This document shows, piece by piece, positions 46,280 through 57,513 of a stretch of 64,000 nt of DNA. The notes beneath the pieces were generated by a model. The model saw only the letters and a program-made list of their open reading frames with translations, did not search any database and was not told the DNA's origin. The DNA is taken from NCBI GenBank assembly GCA_003999685.1, contig CP021221.1, forward strand, positions 3,286,001-3,350,000. The letters are read 5' to 3'. The first letter of the stretch is position 1. Every line of letters begins with the position of its first letter. Made by a program: the position numbers and the translations under genes. The DNA comes from Taiwanofungus camphoratus. Its lineage: Eukaryota; Basidiomycota; Agaricomycetes; Polyporales; Taiwanofungaceae.

Positions 46280-47118
46280 TTTTGGATGGCAGAGACCCAC
46301 CGAAAGGGAACACCGATAAGCCGTCACCTCTGCAGTCCTAGGGTTCGTGCATTCTGTTTATGCTTCGCATGTAACACCATCGCATTATGTTCTCTCGTCT
46401 AGATGTAACTGTGATCTGACCCATGATTTTGCCCCTTGACGAATCAAAGACACTCAGTCCGACCTTGATCTCGTTCGGGTATCGACTTCGTTGGTTACGA
46501 AGAGGACTACTGGCCAACCGCATCTCTGACTCAAGCTGACCTACTCATTCAGGTATTCGTCATAAGATATGTGGATCCAGTTGCTTGGATATAACGCTCG
46601 ATTTGTGTATCTAGCTGTAGCATCTCCAGTCGTCATGTTATTTGCTATTTCTGTGCTTTGCTGTCTAGATCTTCGCCTCTAGATTTCGCTGCTATACCTT
46701 ATGTAATAGAAGGTAATGACTTGATTTGACATTTTGAACATAGATCTTCCGGAAGGATATCCGTAAATTATTTCGAGACTGCAGCATTATGCGCGTTTCA
46801 TATGGACGTCGTACAGTCTATGAATTGAATATTAATGGGTAGCATTAAGGCAACTCTCATATGTGATAAGAAGGGATACATAAATTAATATCAATGTACG
46901 AGAACCACAACTATCATCAACATAACTGAGCACAATTTAGACCATACAAGGAAACGAAACCGAGTGGGACGATGAACTGAGCCTTCCAATTCTAAGGCCG
47001 AAGACCTATTAATTTCTGCTCCTGTAGATGAGCTTGGCTGATTATGAGAAGCGACTCATCAAAACTGAAACATAGTCATCAGAGCAAAATCATGCACAGG
47101 TGATACCGATGACGCTCA
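46280..47118. other. Convergent intergenic region
   Basis: The 3' flanks of the coiled-coil gene (+) and the F-box/NTase-like gene (-) meet here. It is AT-richer than the neighbouring genes and has no open frame of interest. Confidence 0.5.
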
Positions 47119-48325
47119 CTATCTCCGTATGTTGAACAGGGGTCGATCTTGACGATCAAACTCACTCTCCCGCCTCCGTTCCAGAACCTGGGTTAACACA
47201 TCGTCGAGTTCCTCATCCATAATGAGGTAACTATATCGCAGTATGGGGCTACTCAGGACAGAGTAAACCATCATGGCCCGCTGCGAGAGATCATAGACCA
47301 ATTTCCATGTTGTGGAAATAACAGGGTCTTCTGATAGAGGCGTAGAACGGGCAGTGAACGGTGGAGGACCCACTACATCGTCCAAATTGAGAGGAATGAC
47401 CCAGCTATCCCCATCTTTGATCCATCGTGGACCAAACCGAAATGATCGATTATCGTTTCCACGATCCTCTAGCGGAAGCTCGTCGACCATCTGCCAGCCT
47501 CGTGCGGCGTATTTGGCAATAGCAGACTCCTGCCGGAGTCCTTCCCTCCCGCAAACTAGCGCACGGCGCTCTTCGAGTGTAGCACGGGGGTACAGGCAGA
47601 ACGCCTTGTCAAAAGAAATCACATTCATGACGCACGCTGAGGGCCGTCATTAGCTTGAGTCTTCCGATGCAAGGGCACACAGTGCATCAGAAACGAAAAA
47701 GGCACTCACTGGAATGGAAAGATAGAATGACTTCCATAGGGGCATCCGCGATCATTAATTGAATCTTCAGCTCTACAATCGGCTCCGACAGAGTTCTTTT
47801 GGTGAAGGTATAAATAGCGGCTACTCCGCGGATGGGATAGAGCCAATGGTTTACGAATATATTTGAGTCCGAGACAGTGGCTTCGAAGGAACGGTTCTGT
47901 ATGCGAGTTGGAACAAAACAGTAACCAGCTTGCAAGAGATGATTTCCGACTTCAAGCCCCCAATGAGAATGGACATAGAGGTCTAAGTCGGATTCAGGAT
48001 AATGCGATCTGTCGAAGAATTGCAGGGCGTTTGATCCAGAGACAAGCGTTCCGGTGCGAGCCTGTACAGAGCGGAATGCAGACACATTGGTGAAGAAGCG
48101 ACATAGATGGCGATTGATGTTGAAAGCCCGAGCCGTGTATGTGCGCACTGCTGAATGTGCCACACGACAAGTCCTCGAAAATCGTAGAAAGTTTGCAGGA
48201 GAACAGCAAGAAAATATTGTCTCGCAGATAAGATCATTGCACAGTATCCCATCGATGAAGAGGCCTGTGCTCCGTGTTACGGTCACGCGAACGAGTTCAG
48301 AGGAAAGCGACACTACAGCACGCAT
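47119..48325 (-). CDS. F-box-like protein with a nucleotidyltransferase-like core, intact copy
   Basis: Member of an Agaricomycete family of unknown function. Two exons (48325-47710, 47636-47119) give 377 residues. Residues about 24-65 look like an F-box: LCNDLICETIFSCCSPANF, then a helix with RTCRVAHSAVRTY. The core that follows contains VSGSNALQFFDR and PESDLDLYV. A GS followed about 14 residues later by DLDL matches the hG[GS]...D-h-D signature of Pol-beta-type nucleotidyltransferases. A YPIRGVAAIYTFTK block and LKIQLMIADAPMEVILSFHS continue it, and the second exon (CVMNVISFDKAFCLYPRAT) ends with a helical GREGLRQESAIAKYAARGW and FGPRWIKDGDSW. If the F-box is real, the protein may pair an SCF ligase with a bound or modified RNA/protein ligand. 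The NTase assignment is inferred from the motif alone. A decayed sister copy lies at 49867-51105. Confidence 0.75.
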
Positions 48326-49866
48326 AGATCAGCGAGGCATCCCGGCAGACACGATCTATTCCAAGTGGGGAACTTACTAGTCTTTCAGAAGAGTCCATTC
48401 ACGGGCTAACTTCTCTACAGCGGACGTCGGATGGAAACTGTAACTATCAATTAGGGAGTCAGTATGGTTATCCCTCTTTTGGCTTTGCCCTACGAGACTG
48501 GTCGGAGTACATCACTGGCGGTGTTGAGCTGCTAGTGAGATATGAAGATAGTGGTCCATGCCTGATAGATGGGCAATTGCCTTTACACTGCTGTGGTCCT
48601 GAAATCCCAATCATGTACAATCAACTTTGGAAACTTGTCGAGAGAAGATCGCGTGAGAGACATGTCACATGCATGAGATATCCTATTGATGCCGCTACTT
48701 ACCAGTATCCAAACAAGCCAACTAATGCACCCACAACTAGATTCAACATGTGGTGCCTTGAATTCTGCCAAGTTACCAGTGTACCTAGAGCTGATAGTTG
48801 AAGAGGGGCCCAATGGATCATCATGAAATAGCCATGCATTAAACACATGTATCTATGCTAGCCCCCCTGAACAAGAGTATATTCCTCGGATTTCTTTCTG
48901 TTCACTTATGTCACTGTCCCGCTAGTTGTCGCCTGGGCAAGGCCATTAGATGGGAGTAAATAAAGGTCTCATCGAAGCTCAAAATATGAAAAACGGCATC
49001 AACTCCTGGAAAAATAAGGCTTGCACCGTCATATAGCTACTCACCAGATCTGTATTCCGAGCCGACAGGACTTCTTGACATCTTGCGACCATTCGTCTGT
49101 GCAATAGCGTCAGCGTAGCGTACGTCAATATTCATTCCTACATGACCATATTGCGCAGCCGGATATTAGCAGACGTTGAGATCTCATACCTGCATGGTAG
49201 GTATGATACGTCAAGTCCTGTGTAGTTGCGAACATCGAATCTTGAGAAGTACCGAGAACTAGAGCTGAACGGAACTGGAGAGCCAACATTTTCCAATCTG
49301 AGGAGTCGTCCAAGTGATCCTATTGCGGATTCGTAGAGGCCCAAGACAAATGCTTTTAAGAACACGTGGAAGACAGTCGCACCTCCGCCTCGTGCAGCAT
49401 TCTATGAGGCATTCATTTTAGATCCGACTATGAGGCGAGTTAGTTGATGAGCAGCGTAAGAGCAAATTCGCGAGAACAATTTTGAACGTAGTTTCGCGCA
49501 AAGTAAGAGAGCGCTTGCATGAGCTATGTTACAGCTTAATACTGCAATGGCATGCGCACGTAATGAGCCAAATGAGATTTTGAGTGATATGACCTATTGT
49601 AGGGCTGCTTGAGATGAATTTGAAGACCCCATGATTAAGAAGCAAGGGTGACAAGGATTAGTGCCAAAAGTACATTGATAGCAGCGAACTGTCTACAACT
49701 GATGTCTTTTTATTTTGCTTTCGCCATTTCAAGGTCGAACTCCCGCAATTTGTTGCTCTCGTAACACTGCCTCGCTGATGACCAACAGCGATTGATCAAA
49801 GCTTGTAGCACGATGACATGAATTCAGTTTCTTCGGGGGAAGAAAAGCATCATACAGCATTACTTA
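48326..49866. other. Intergenic region between the two F-box/NTase-like copies
   Basis: About 1.5 kb with only short overlapping frames. I see no mobile-element ends or direct repeats flanking either copy. Nothing is called. Confidence 0.45.
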
Positions 49867-51105
49867 CTAGCATTGCTCTCCAAGCCAGGCAGATGCTTTG
49901 ATGTACGTTCCGTCAGACCTCTCCGCCAACGTCATCCCAAGGACTTTACGAAGCGCACGGTCCTTCACCAAATGTTCATAATACAGAAGGTCGGAATCAA
50001 CAATACTTTTTTCTATATGACCACCGCCGTACTGGTACGATAGATACCATGTTGTCACGGCCACAGGGTCTTGGGAAAGAGGCACAGAGCGAGAGGTCAA
50101 GGGTGGAGGCCGGGCGGTATCATCCACATTGAGAGCGATCACCCAGCTTATGCTGTCCTTGATCCACCGAGGCCCAAATCAAAAATCACCATTATAACGA
50201 ATGCGCTCGCGTTCTGGGATGTCACGAATCATCTTCCGACCACGTGAGGCGTACTTTTCAATCGCTAGTTCTTGCCTGGTTCCGTCCGTTGCGCACGAGG
50301 ATAAAGCGTGTATGCCATGTTATAGGAAATAACATTCATAACACAAACTGCATAGGTCACTTATCAGCATTCTCCCAAGACCCTAAGAAATCCTAGAAAC
50401 ACGTATATGTCAGGATTTAAGTAACTTACTTGAGTGAAAGTTCACAATGATTTCCATCGGAGTCTGTGTTGCAATTATAACCTGCACCTTAAGCTCCTCG
50501 GTTGGATCAAACTCCTTTGTCTTGACGAAAGTGAAGACCGAAGTCACCCCACGCATCATATACAGCTCTCTTGGCAACGGGAACCTCGGGTCTTCGACCA
50601 AGACTTCAAACGAAGGTTCCTGCCTAATGTTAGGTACAAAGCGATAACCCGACCGCAGGAGCCAGCTCCCTACTTCATGACGCCTAGTCATGTGCACGTA
50701 TAGATCTAAATCGGACTCGGGATAGCATGACCTATCGAAGAACTGCAACGCGTTCGACCCAGATATCAGGGTATTGGTCCGGGCTTGCATTGTGCGGAAG
50801 TCGATAACATCGGTAAAGAACCGGGACAAATGACGATTGATGTTGAATGTACGCCTAATATACGTGTGTACTGCTTCGTATGCGGTACGACATATCCTTG
50901 CACACCTAAGGAATTATGCCGGTGTGCAGCAAGAGAAGATGATGTCGCAGGTAATGTTGTTAGATAGTATTTTTTCTACAGGTCTGTTGCTCGTAGCAAT
51001 ATCATTGATGATTCTAGAGACGAAAGAGGAGTGAGTCGACGGATCGAGTGACCAGTAATCACATAACAAACCTATCAGCATATTTTGACATATTGTTGGG
51101 CACAA
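49867..51105 (-). pseudogene. Decayed sister copy of the F-box/NTase-like gene
   Basis: Aligns over its length with the intact gene at 47119-48325. Matching blocks include FSCCTPA, the NTase-like core ISGSNALQFFDR and PESDLDLYV, GVTSVFTFVK, VMNVISYNMAYTLYPRA, KYASRGRKMI and FGPRWIKDSISW. Three lesions disrupt it: an in-frame TAA at 50914-50916 where the sister has an Asn codon; a deletion/frameshift after LYPRA (around 50285) that removes about a dozen residues; and an in-frame TGA at 50179-50181 where the sister has CGA (Arg). The intron between the two parts is retained (GTAAGT donor after FHS). Because the core and both Asp-bearing strands are still readable, the decay is recent relative to the duplication. 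Confidence 0.72.
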
Positions 51106-51411
51106 CGCAGCCGACGTTCTGACCCTCCCAATCCAAATAGCATATTCTCAAGGCTGTAGACGATGACACGGTCGTGTCCAGTGAGTTGTTTGGCAGTCAA
51201 GTCGCGTATCGTCACGTCCGTGATCTTTGGACGCGACGCGACCGTGACAAGTGTCACGATTGACTTCCCTGTATTCACTCATCAGCCAAATTCCTGAGTA
51301 GGAGCAGCAAGCGGTCTCGCGGGCCCACCTCTGTCCCTGCAGCCCCGGCTATAGGTCAGCGTAATAATTTCTGGATTACTTGAGATCGGCTGACAGGTTA
51401 TAGTACTGCCG
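51106..51411. other. Short divergent promoter region
   Basis: About 0.3 kb between the decayed F-box/NTase copy (-) and the HEDPFTHG gene (+). No gene or clear element is visible. Confidence 0.4.
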
Positions 51412-52716
51412 ATGTCGAACAACTTGAAGAGAAAGCTTGCTTGTCGTCCACAAGAGTCGGATTCAGAGGGCTTCGAGCCGGAAACACCTAAGATCGCACG
51501 AAAAGCTACTATAGTCAATGCGTCTACGATCCTATTCCAGCCCAAAAAGACCACTTCAGATGCAGGACTGGCCCACGGCTCTGTTTCTGAGCCAGCTCTC
51601 GACCTTCCTGGGCTTCTTGACTTCAGCAACATTTCTACACAAGCAGATATCTCACTTCGTTTTGAGCAAATTGCCTCGATGCTGCTGCACCGGTTCTATT
51701 TGATCGTGACTGCCGGAGGGACACAGACAGAATTCCAGTTTCTGGAGCTTGAGTTTTATTTGCAAAAGTCTGATTGTCACGAAGACCCGTTCACACACGG
51801 AAGCGAAGACCAGAAGCGTAGTTGCCAATGGTAGGCGTTGTCCAGATTGTCAGCTTGTCCTCATGCTTTATGTCGACACTACATCAGGTATTTCCATCGT
51901 GCACCACGGAGGTCGGGTGACTCAGCACCTTCCCGTACAACTGCCGCAGGATACAGGGGTGGCACTCGTAAAGGACTGGATCTGACTGTGGGAGCCCCGG
52001 CAACACAGACCTCCCACTTCTTCTTGAAGCCGGGTTTAGTCGACGTGCGTGGAGGCATCCTCTTGCGCAGTGTCCGGCGGTTGTCCGACTCGAAAGTCAT
52101 TTCAGGACCGTCGCTCCTTGTAGACGAGATTCTCCGTCTAAGCGGAGCTCCGAACATCGCAGAATTAGTCACCACTATATGGGGTGGCGACATCTCGGCG
52201 TTCCCTTCCTCTTCAAAAGAACGAAGTGTTTCTCCGATTGCTTCTTTGCGCCTTCAAAGAATACATCCGCCGTCTGAAATGAAATGCACACAGATATACC
52301 GATCTCCCCGCATTGGTCTCGATCTGTCTCATCCTGACTTGACCGTTGATACACCCTTGACTCACCCCCGTTGTGTTTATGTCTCAAAGCTGTATCGCTA
52401 CTTCGTTCACCCTCACCTACTGACTGCGAATGGCCGCGGTCAGACGTTCCTCGGTGCTTACCAGGCATGTGTAGACTCTCGGTTGTTTGAGGAAGACGGC
52501 TCACTCTGCACCGAGCTTGTTAAACTCACTGGCCTCAAAGCTGCAACCGTGAAAAAATACTTGGAGGAGTATAGACATGGGTTCAAAAAAGGCGTCCTGA
52601 GATCCTTCATGGGTGCCGCAGGGAAGGGCTCCTCAGCCTCGCCGACAACGTTCTTGCGGATGATGGGAACCCTCCGGAGACTACAAAGTGACGATATTAA
52701 ACCCGGATCAAAGTAA
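51412..52716 (+). CDS. Conserved fungal protein with HEDPFTHG and YRGGTRKGLD motifs (possible DNA glycosylase-like fold)
   Basis: Two exons (51412-51830, 51888-52716) give 415 residues. The first 80 residues are disordered, starting MSNNLKRKLACRPQESDSEG. The conserved core has LLHRFYLIVTAGG, FLELEFYLQ, HEDPFTHGSEDQK, W-YFHR (Trp made across the intron, TG|G), YRGGTRKGLDLTVG, GGILLRSVRRL, ISGPSLLVDEIL, IYRSPRIGLDL and CVYVSKLYRYFVHP. These blocks define a family seen in fungi and bacteria that I know only as conserved unknown. Its ordering (a His/Asp/His-containing strand, a Gly-rich RGGTxKGLD strand, then an RxxRxGLxL strand) is reminiscent of the alkyladenine glycosylase (AAG) fold. That is inference only. 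The Lys-rich C-terminal LKAATVKKYLEEYRHGFKK may bind nucleic acid. Confidence 0.78.
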
Positions 52717-52762
52717 CACTCACGCTGCTAATACCCAAGTTTTGTGTCGATTTACACTGCGT

Positions 52763-55255
52763 TTAATATGCATGCGTGGCCACTCTCCTCAGCCAATGCC
52801 TTAATCCACGATCCATATCCGCCTCCATCTTCGCTTTGGCCTTTGCTTCACGCTCGGACTCTCGGAACCGCTGGCCTTCCCCGGGCCGCCATACTGCATC
52901 TGTGTCCAGGTCTACTTCGTGTAAGGGGACAAAATGGCGCGGCTTCTTGAGGTAAAAGCGCTCGTAGATCGTATAACCTGCATAGAGGATGATGTATAGC
53001 GCGACGCCAATGTAGGTCGCGACGACGTTCTGTACATGGCCGTGTCAGCCCATCAATGTCGACACGACGTGTGAAAGCTAGGCAAGACAAGTACCCTTGG
53101 ATTAAACGGCTGCTCCGCGACCGCAGAATAGCCCTGAGCAGCGAACATGAGGATGGCGAGCGTGACCGTCAAGATCGGCAGTACGGGGAAGAGCGGCTGG
53201 ATGTATGCAAGATCATCCAGCGTGCGGCCCTGAGCGCGCCAGGCCTGTCGGAAGCGGAGCGAGATGGGGCCGACAGAGCCCCAAACGAGCAGCGCGGAGA
53301 TGCCTGTGAGATTGAGCAGCCAGGTGAACACGATGCCTTCGCCCCAGATGGTGGTCAGGAAGGTCAGGAACGACACTGCGAGCGCCATCCTTCAGAGAGA
53401 CATTAGCGAGAGCACGCGTGGGCAAAGGCAATACGACGGGGGATGAGCATACACAAGAGCCGGTACGGGAACGCCGCGGCTGTTTACCCATCCGAGTATG
53501 CGCGGCGCTTGCCCGTTCCGCGCGAGAGACAGGAGCATGCGCGAGCTCGCGTAGAAGCACGAGTTGGTCGCGGAGAGGACCGCTGTGAGCAGGACGGCGT
53601 TAACGACGTGCGCGGCGGCACCGAACCCCGCGCGCACGAAGACGACAGTGACAGGGGACGCGGTCACGTCCGAGTCTGCAAGCGGCCACGTTCTTATCCT
53701 TTAGATCATGACACCGAAGGCGAGCGATCGCGACGCACCGTCCGCTGCGTTCAGGAGCGTCGGGTCTGCCCAGTTGATGCACAGGCCGATCGTGAGGATG
53801 GTGAGGATGTAGAAGAGCACGATGCGCACGAACGTCGCGCGCACGGCGCGCGGCACGGATCTGTGCGGTGCCGCGGACTCGCCCGCGGCGAGGGTGACGA
53901 GCTCGACGCCGCCGTAGGAGTAGAAGGCGTAGGCGAACGTCTGTGCGAACCCGGGGAAGCCGTTGATGAAGGCTTGGCCGTGCTGGAAGTTGGACCAGCC
54001 CTGAGGACGTGGTGATTAGTGATGCAAGGGAGTGCGGAGGGCACACGTACGGGCCCGGGATGGCTGTGGATTCCGCCCCAGTCGTAGATCAGGCCAACAA
54101 TGATGAACATGACGATGAGGATGACTTTGATCATGGCGAACCAGTACTCGGATTCTCCTGTGATGAGGAGTAGGCATCTGCATGAAGTGTAGCTGAGGCA
54201 TGACTGACCGTACACCCGGACGTGAATCAACTGCATCACGAATATTGGTGTGATGATGATGAGTGCCCATTCCCATGCCTGTATTCGAGCATCCCAAAAC
54301 TAGTAACGTGGAGTTTCGAGCATCAGTGAGCCACCATATTCCCAGTAGCCTCGGGAAAGGCTTACCTGTAGTATGACAGCTGCTGCTGTCAGCTCACTCG
54401 CTACAATGGGATATCAGAGTCCGTTGATCGAGGGGACTGTCTACCGGCTTCAAGTAACAGCATACGCACGAATTGACAGACTCCTATGCAAAACACGATG
54501 TAAAGGATGGATAAAATAGGCTATACCTACATGCAGAACGGCTTACCATTGCAGCCAATAATTCCACCCTGCGTCGGATAAATTGAGTGTCTTCAAGAAG
54601 GTCGGCAAAGGGGCAAGGACTGACCGAGCGTGAATCCCAGAGCAGGAGATACAAAACGTGTTCCAAAGACGGCAAAGCTGCCGGACACGGGGATGTATGA
54701 AGCCATCTCTCCTCTTGGAACGGTATGTGCGAAGGTGATGACGACTTGTGCGTACACGAGAGACAGGACAGCAACTCACAAAGAGATGACGACGGCATAG
54801 CAAAAGAGGCCGACAATGAAGTATGACAGGAGAGCGCTACCTGGACCAGCGATAGACACGGCCTATTCTCTCCAGATGGCTGTTTACTCGAATTGCGAGG
54901 TATGCGTTCAAGGCAGAGATACTCACAGAACCCGCGCTGAGGAAAATGCCAGTCCCGATCGTTCCACCGATCGCTGAGGCGATTGTCGTATATACACCAC
55001 TCGCTGGTCCGCAGACTGGTGCATAAGAGACGCACCTATCATCATGAGATGGCGACTGGCCATGGCCCTCTTAGTCTCATGCGCCTCGTCCACGTTGCCG
55101 GCGAGCGTTTTCCAAAATGGAGTCCGAGTCTCGCTCGAGGGCGGCGATTCTAGCTCGGAGACCTCCTGGGCCTTGCTCTCGGTGTCCTCCTTCTGCTCTA
55201 CCTCTGAAGCGGGTGATGTACATAGAGGCGGAACAGAAACCGAGATAGGAGTCAT
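52763..55255 (-). CDS. Amino-acid permease (YAT family, APC superfamily)
   Basis: Plasma-membrane proton-coupled amino-acid transporter. The start MTPISVSVPPLCTSPAS (55255) leads into a cytosolic tail with NVDEAHETKRAMASRHLMMI, and the first TM region reads IGGTIGTGIFLSAGS, the signature of fungal YAT permeases. Further exons give FGTRFVSPALGFTLGWNYW, ELVTLAAGESAAPHRSVPRA (the conserved cytosolic loop), FYASSRMLLSLARNGQAP and a last helix region (NVVATYIGVALYIILYAGYT) before YERFYLKKPRHF and a charged tail ending RRVATHAY (stop at 52763-52765). I count roughly twelve hydrophobic segments. Exon borders are short and numerous, and I did not fix every one. Its start faces a 2.2-kb region of coding remnants. 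Confidence 0.88.
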
Positions 55256-55640
55256 GGCAAGGCTGCTCTGAGCTGAAGCGTCGTGCGAGCAGAGTCAAGG
55301 CGAATGAGCGTCTGCCTCTCAGCACTGGCGATACATACTTATGCAGCGCGGAGAATGTGCCTAAATTTGATCATCATTGGCCGAGAGCACGACATCCATA
55401 TATTTCCCCAGCGCGGTACTTTCGTATGGTGGCAGAGCGTATGAGTCGCCTGAGCCATACAAGCTGGGAAGGAGCAACTTGATTGGCAAAGTCAAGGAAT
55501 AGCTTGTGTTTGGGTCCAGCTAGCAAGCGCCCGCGTATACAGATGCAATGAGACAGCGGTATTGGTTGGTCTGACATGGCCAGTGATGGCTGCAAAAGCA
55601 TCAACTATGTAACAGTGAAGGACGACGACTCGTCACGGTG
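55256..55640. other. Upstream region of the amino-acid permease
   Basis: The promoter of the minus-strand permease must lie here. No clear TATA box or repeat is visible. Confidence 0.4.
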
Positions 55641-57205
55641 TACGCCATCAACTCAATCGTGTGGCAGAAAGAGCTGAATGCGCGCTCCGAGCAGGACCTC
55701 CTCCTGTTTGTGTCCCTCATGGAGTGCCTTACTTCATCGTGTTTTACTTGGTTGAACTGTTCTTCTTTTTTTTACTCCTTCAACCGGTGAGTCTTTTGCT
55801 CGAGGTTGAGTTTGATCTCATTCCATTTGTTTTTGAAAATAGTTGGTATGCCCGTGAAGTATCTTGTTGATCCGCAGGCTATCAAGGGACTGTTGTTTTG
55901 CAAATATCAGCTTGCCCGGGTTCAACAAGTATCAAGACCGTATTGACGCTGGTGAGAATGCGCGAGCGAGACTGGCTGCCCTAAGCACTCGTTGACAACT
56001 GGAGATTGAACCGAGATGCGTAGCTGCTAGGAACCTCGGATGGTCGAAGCATACGCGCGCATAGCATATAGCTGTCCAAGACATCGTGAATACTCTCTCC
56101 AGGATTCCGAACCTCCCCTCGCCGAGGCTGCAGCGCAGATGATAAAGGATCTGGGGTCAACGACCGCGGAAGCGCTTGTCGACTTCGTAAAGGATGAAAA
56201 AGCGAGAGGGCTGAACTTGTTATGAGACTCCTCTTGATAGAAGTGTACGATAAGGCAGCGAGGAAATGCTGTCCTCCTTACGAAGTGCTCTTTAGCCGAT
56301 CCGTTCATCCGTTCGCTTTCCCTGAAGCTCTCTTTGGCCCACTCGTTTGGAGAGAATCAAGGTCAGTTGTACGGATGTTTGCTCAGACAGAAGAAAGTTC
56401 GAGGATGCGTTCAAAACCGCCTACGTACTCGTTTTACCCACTGGCAGATCGGTGGCCACGGGCTGCTGTTGTTCGAGGCCTGATGGCTATGCAATGTTCA
56501 ACAAATCACGATGTTATTTACTGCATTATCCCAGTGGTTCTCAGTTCAGAGGATATGTTGTAATGTCGGTGATCCCCACAATAACGTGGCCAGAGAAGGC
56601 AAAAAATCAACAGAGCGCAGGATCCTTTCCCTAAAAACCATAACCAGAAGAAGAATCGATCGTACATTACGCTTCCCATGCAACTTGGCAAACCGATTGC
56701 GGCTTCAAAGAACGCATTATTTGGGGCCGACAGTAAAGCCGCACGAGTCTTAGTGCTGATGCATGATGGTCAATATCAATGCGTTCAGATGGTCACCACC
56801 CGGCACGCACTCGGTGTTACTGGATGTTCCAATACGGTGCATGCGGTGGTTGGCACAAAGATTCCACATATCTATTGGGAGGCCTGGATATTCTCCTCGA
56901 CCACCCGCGGCAATCGTCAGACAACGTTCAACTGGTTCGCCAAGTCAGACCCTTCTGGATCCCTGGCACAGGGAGTCATTGGTAGCTCAAGGATCCCTTC
57001 GTACATGATAGTTGTGAATATGCGGCGGAATGGCAAGATGCAATTAAGGTCGCCATCGACGCTGTGCAAAAGTTGGACGACTAGGCAAGGCAAACAATAC
57101 CAGGCTGGAGTAAGCGAGGGGCGAGTGTTGGACGATGATAATGATTTATTCATATCGCAATTGGACTATCCCATCAGTGCCAGGCGCGAGGAGCTGGCTC
57201 GTTGA
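55641..57205 (+). pseudogene. Disrupted coding remnants of unknown family
   Basis: Several plus-strand blocks look coding but do not join. AEAAAQMIKDLGSTTAEALV reads near 56130 and KFEDAFKTAYVLVLPTGR near 56400. A block near 56800-56982 (MFQYGACGGWHKDSTYLLGG, VQLVRQVRPFWIPGTGSHW) is followed, after an in-frame TAG at 56983-56985, by VHDSCEYAAEWQDAIKVAID in the same frame, ending in a TAG near 57084. The last two blocks look like one C-terminal domain broken by a single stop. No start and no family could be assigned. It could be one or two decayed genes. Confidence 0.35.
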
Positions 57206-57513
57206 CCGTTCAAGAGACAGGGGATGGCCTCACGCAGTGTTGCGGCTTTTATAACAAGGAACTCTGGAAAGAAGAACTAACGCAGCCTTGCTGATCGTTG
57301 TAACTTGTCTTCGTATGATGTCAGTTGCAGGCAGCCTCCGGACAAAAACGCGTGAAATTCTTACAACTGAATCAGGCAGTACCAATATATAACGCTTACG
57401 ACGGTGCGAGAAAGATCAACCATGAAGATCCTGTGCGATCTGAACAACTGTCTGCTCTGGTTATGGCCAATATATCATGTTTAGATACCAGATGACAAGT
57501 CTACCACTCATCC
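57206..57513. other. Intergenic, 3' flank of the purine permease
   Basis: Short AT-richer stretch with no supportable gene. Confidence 0.4.
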
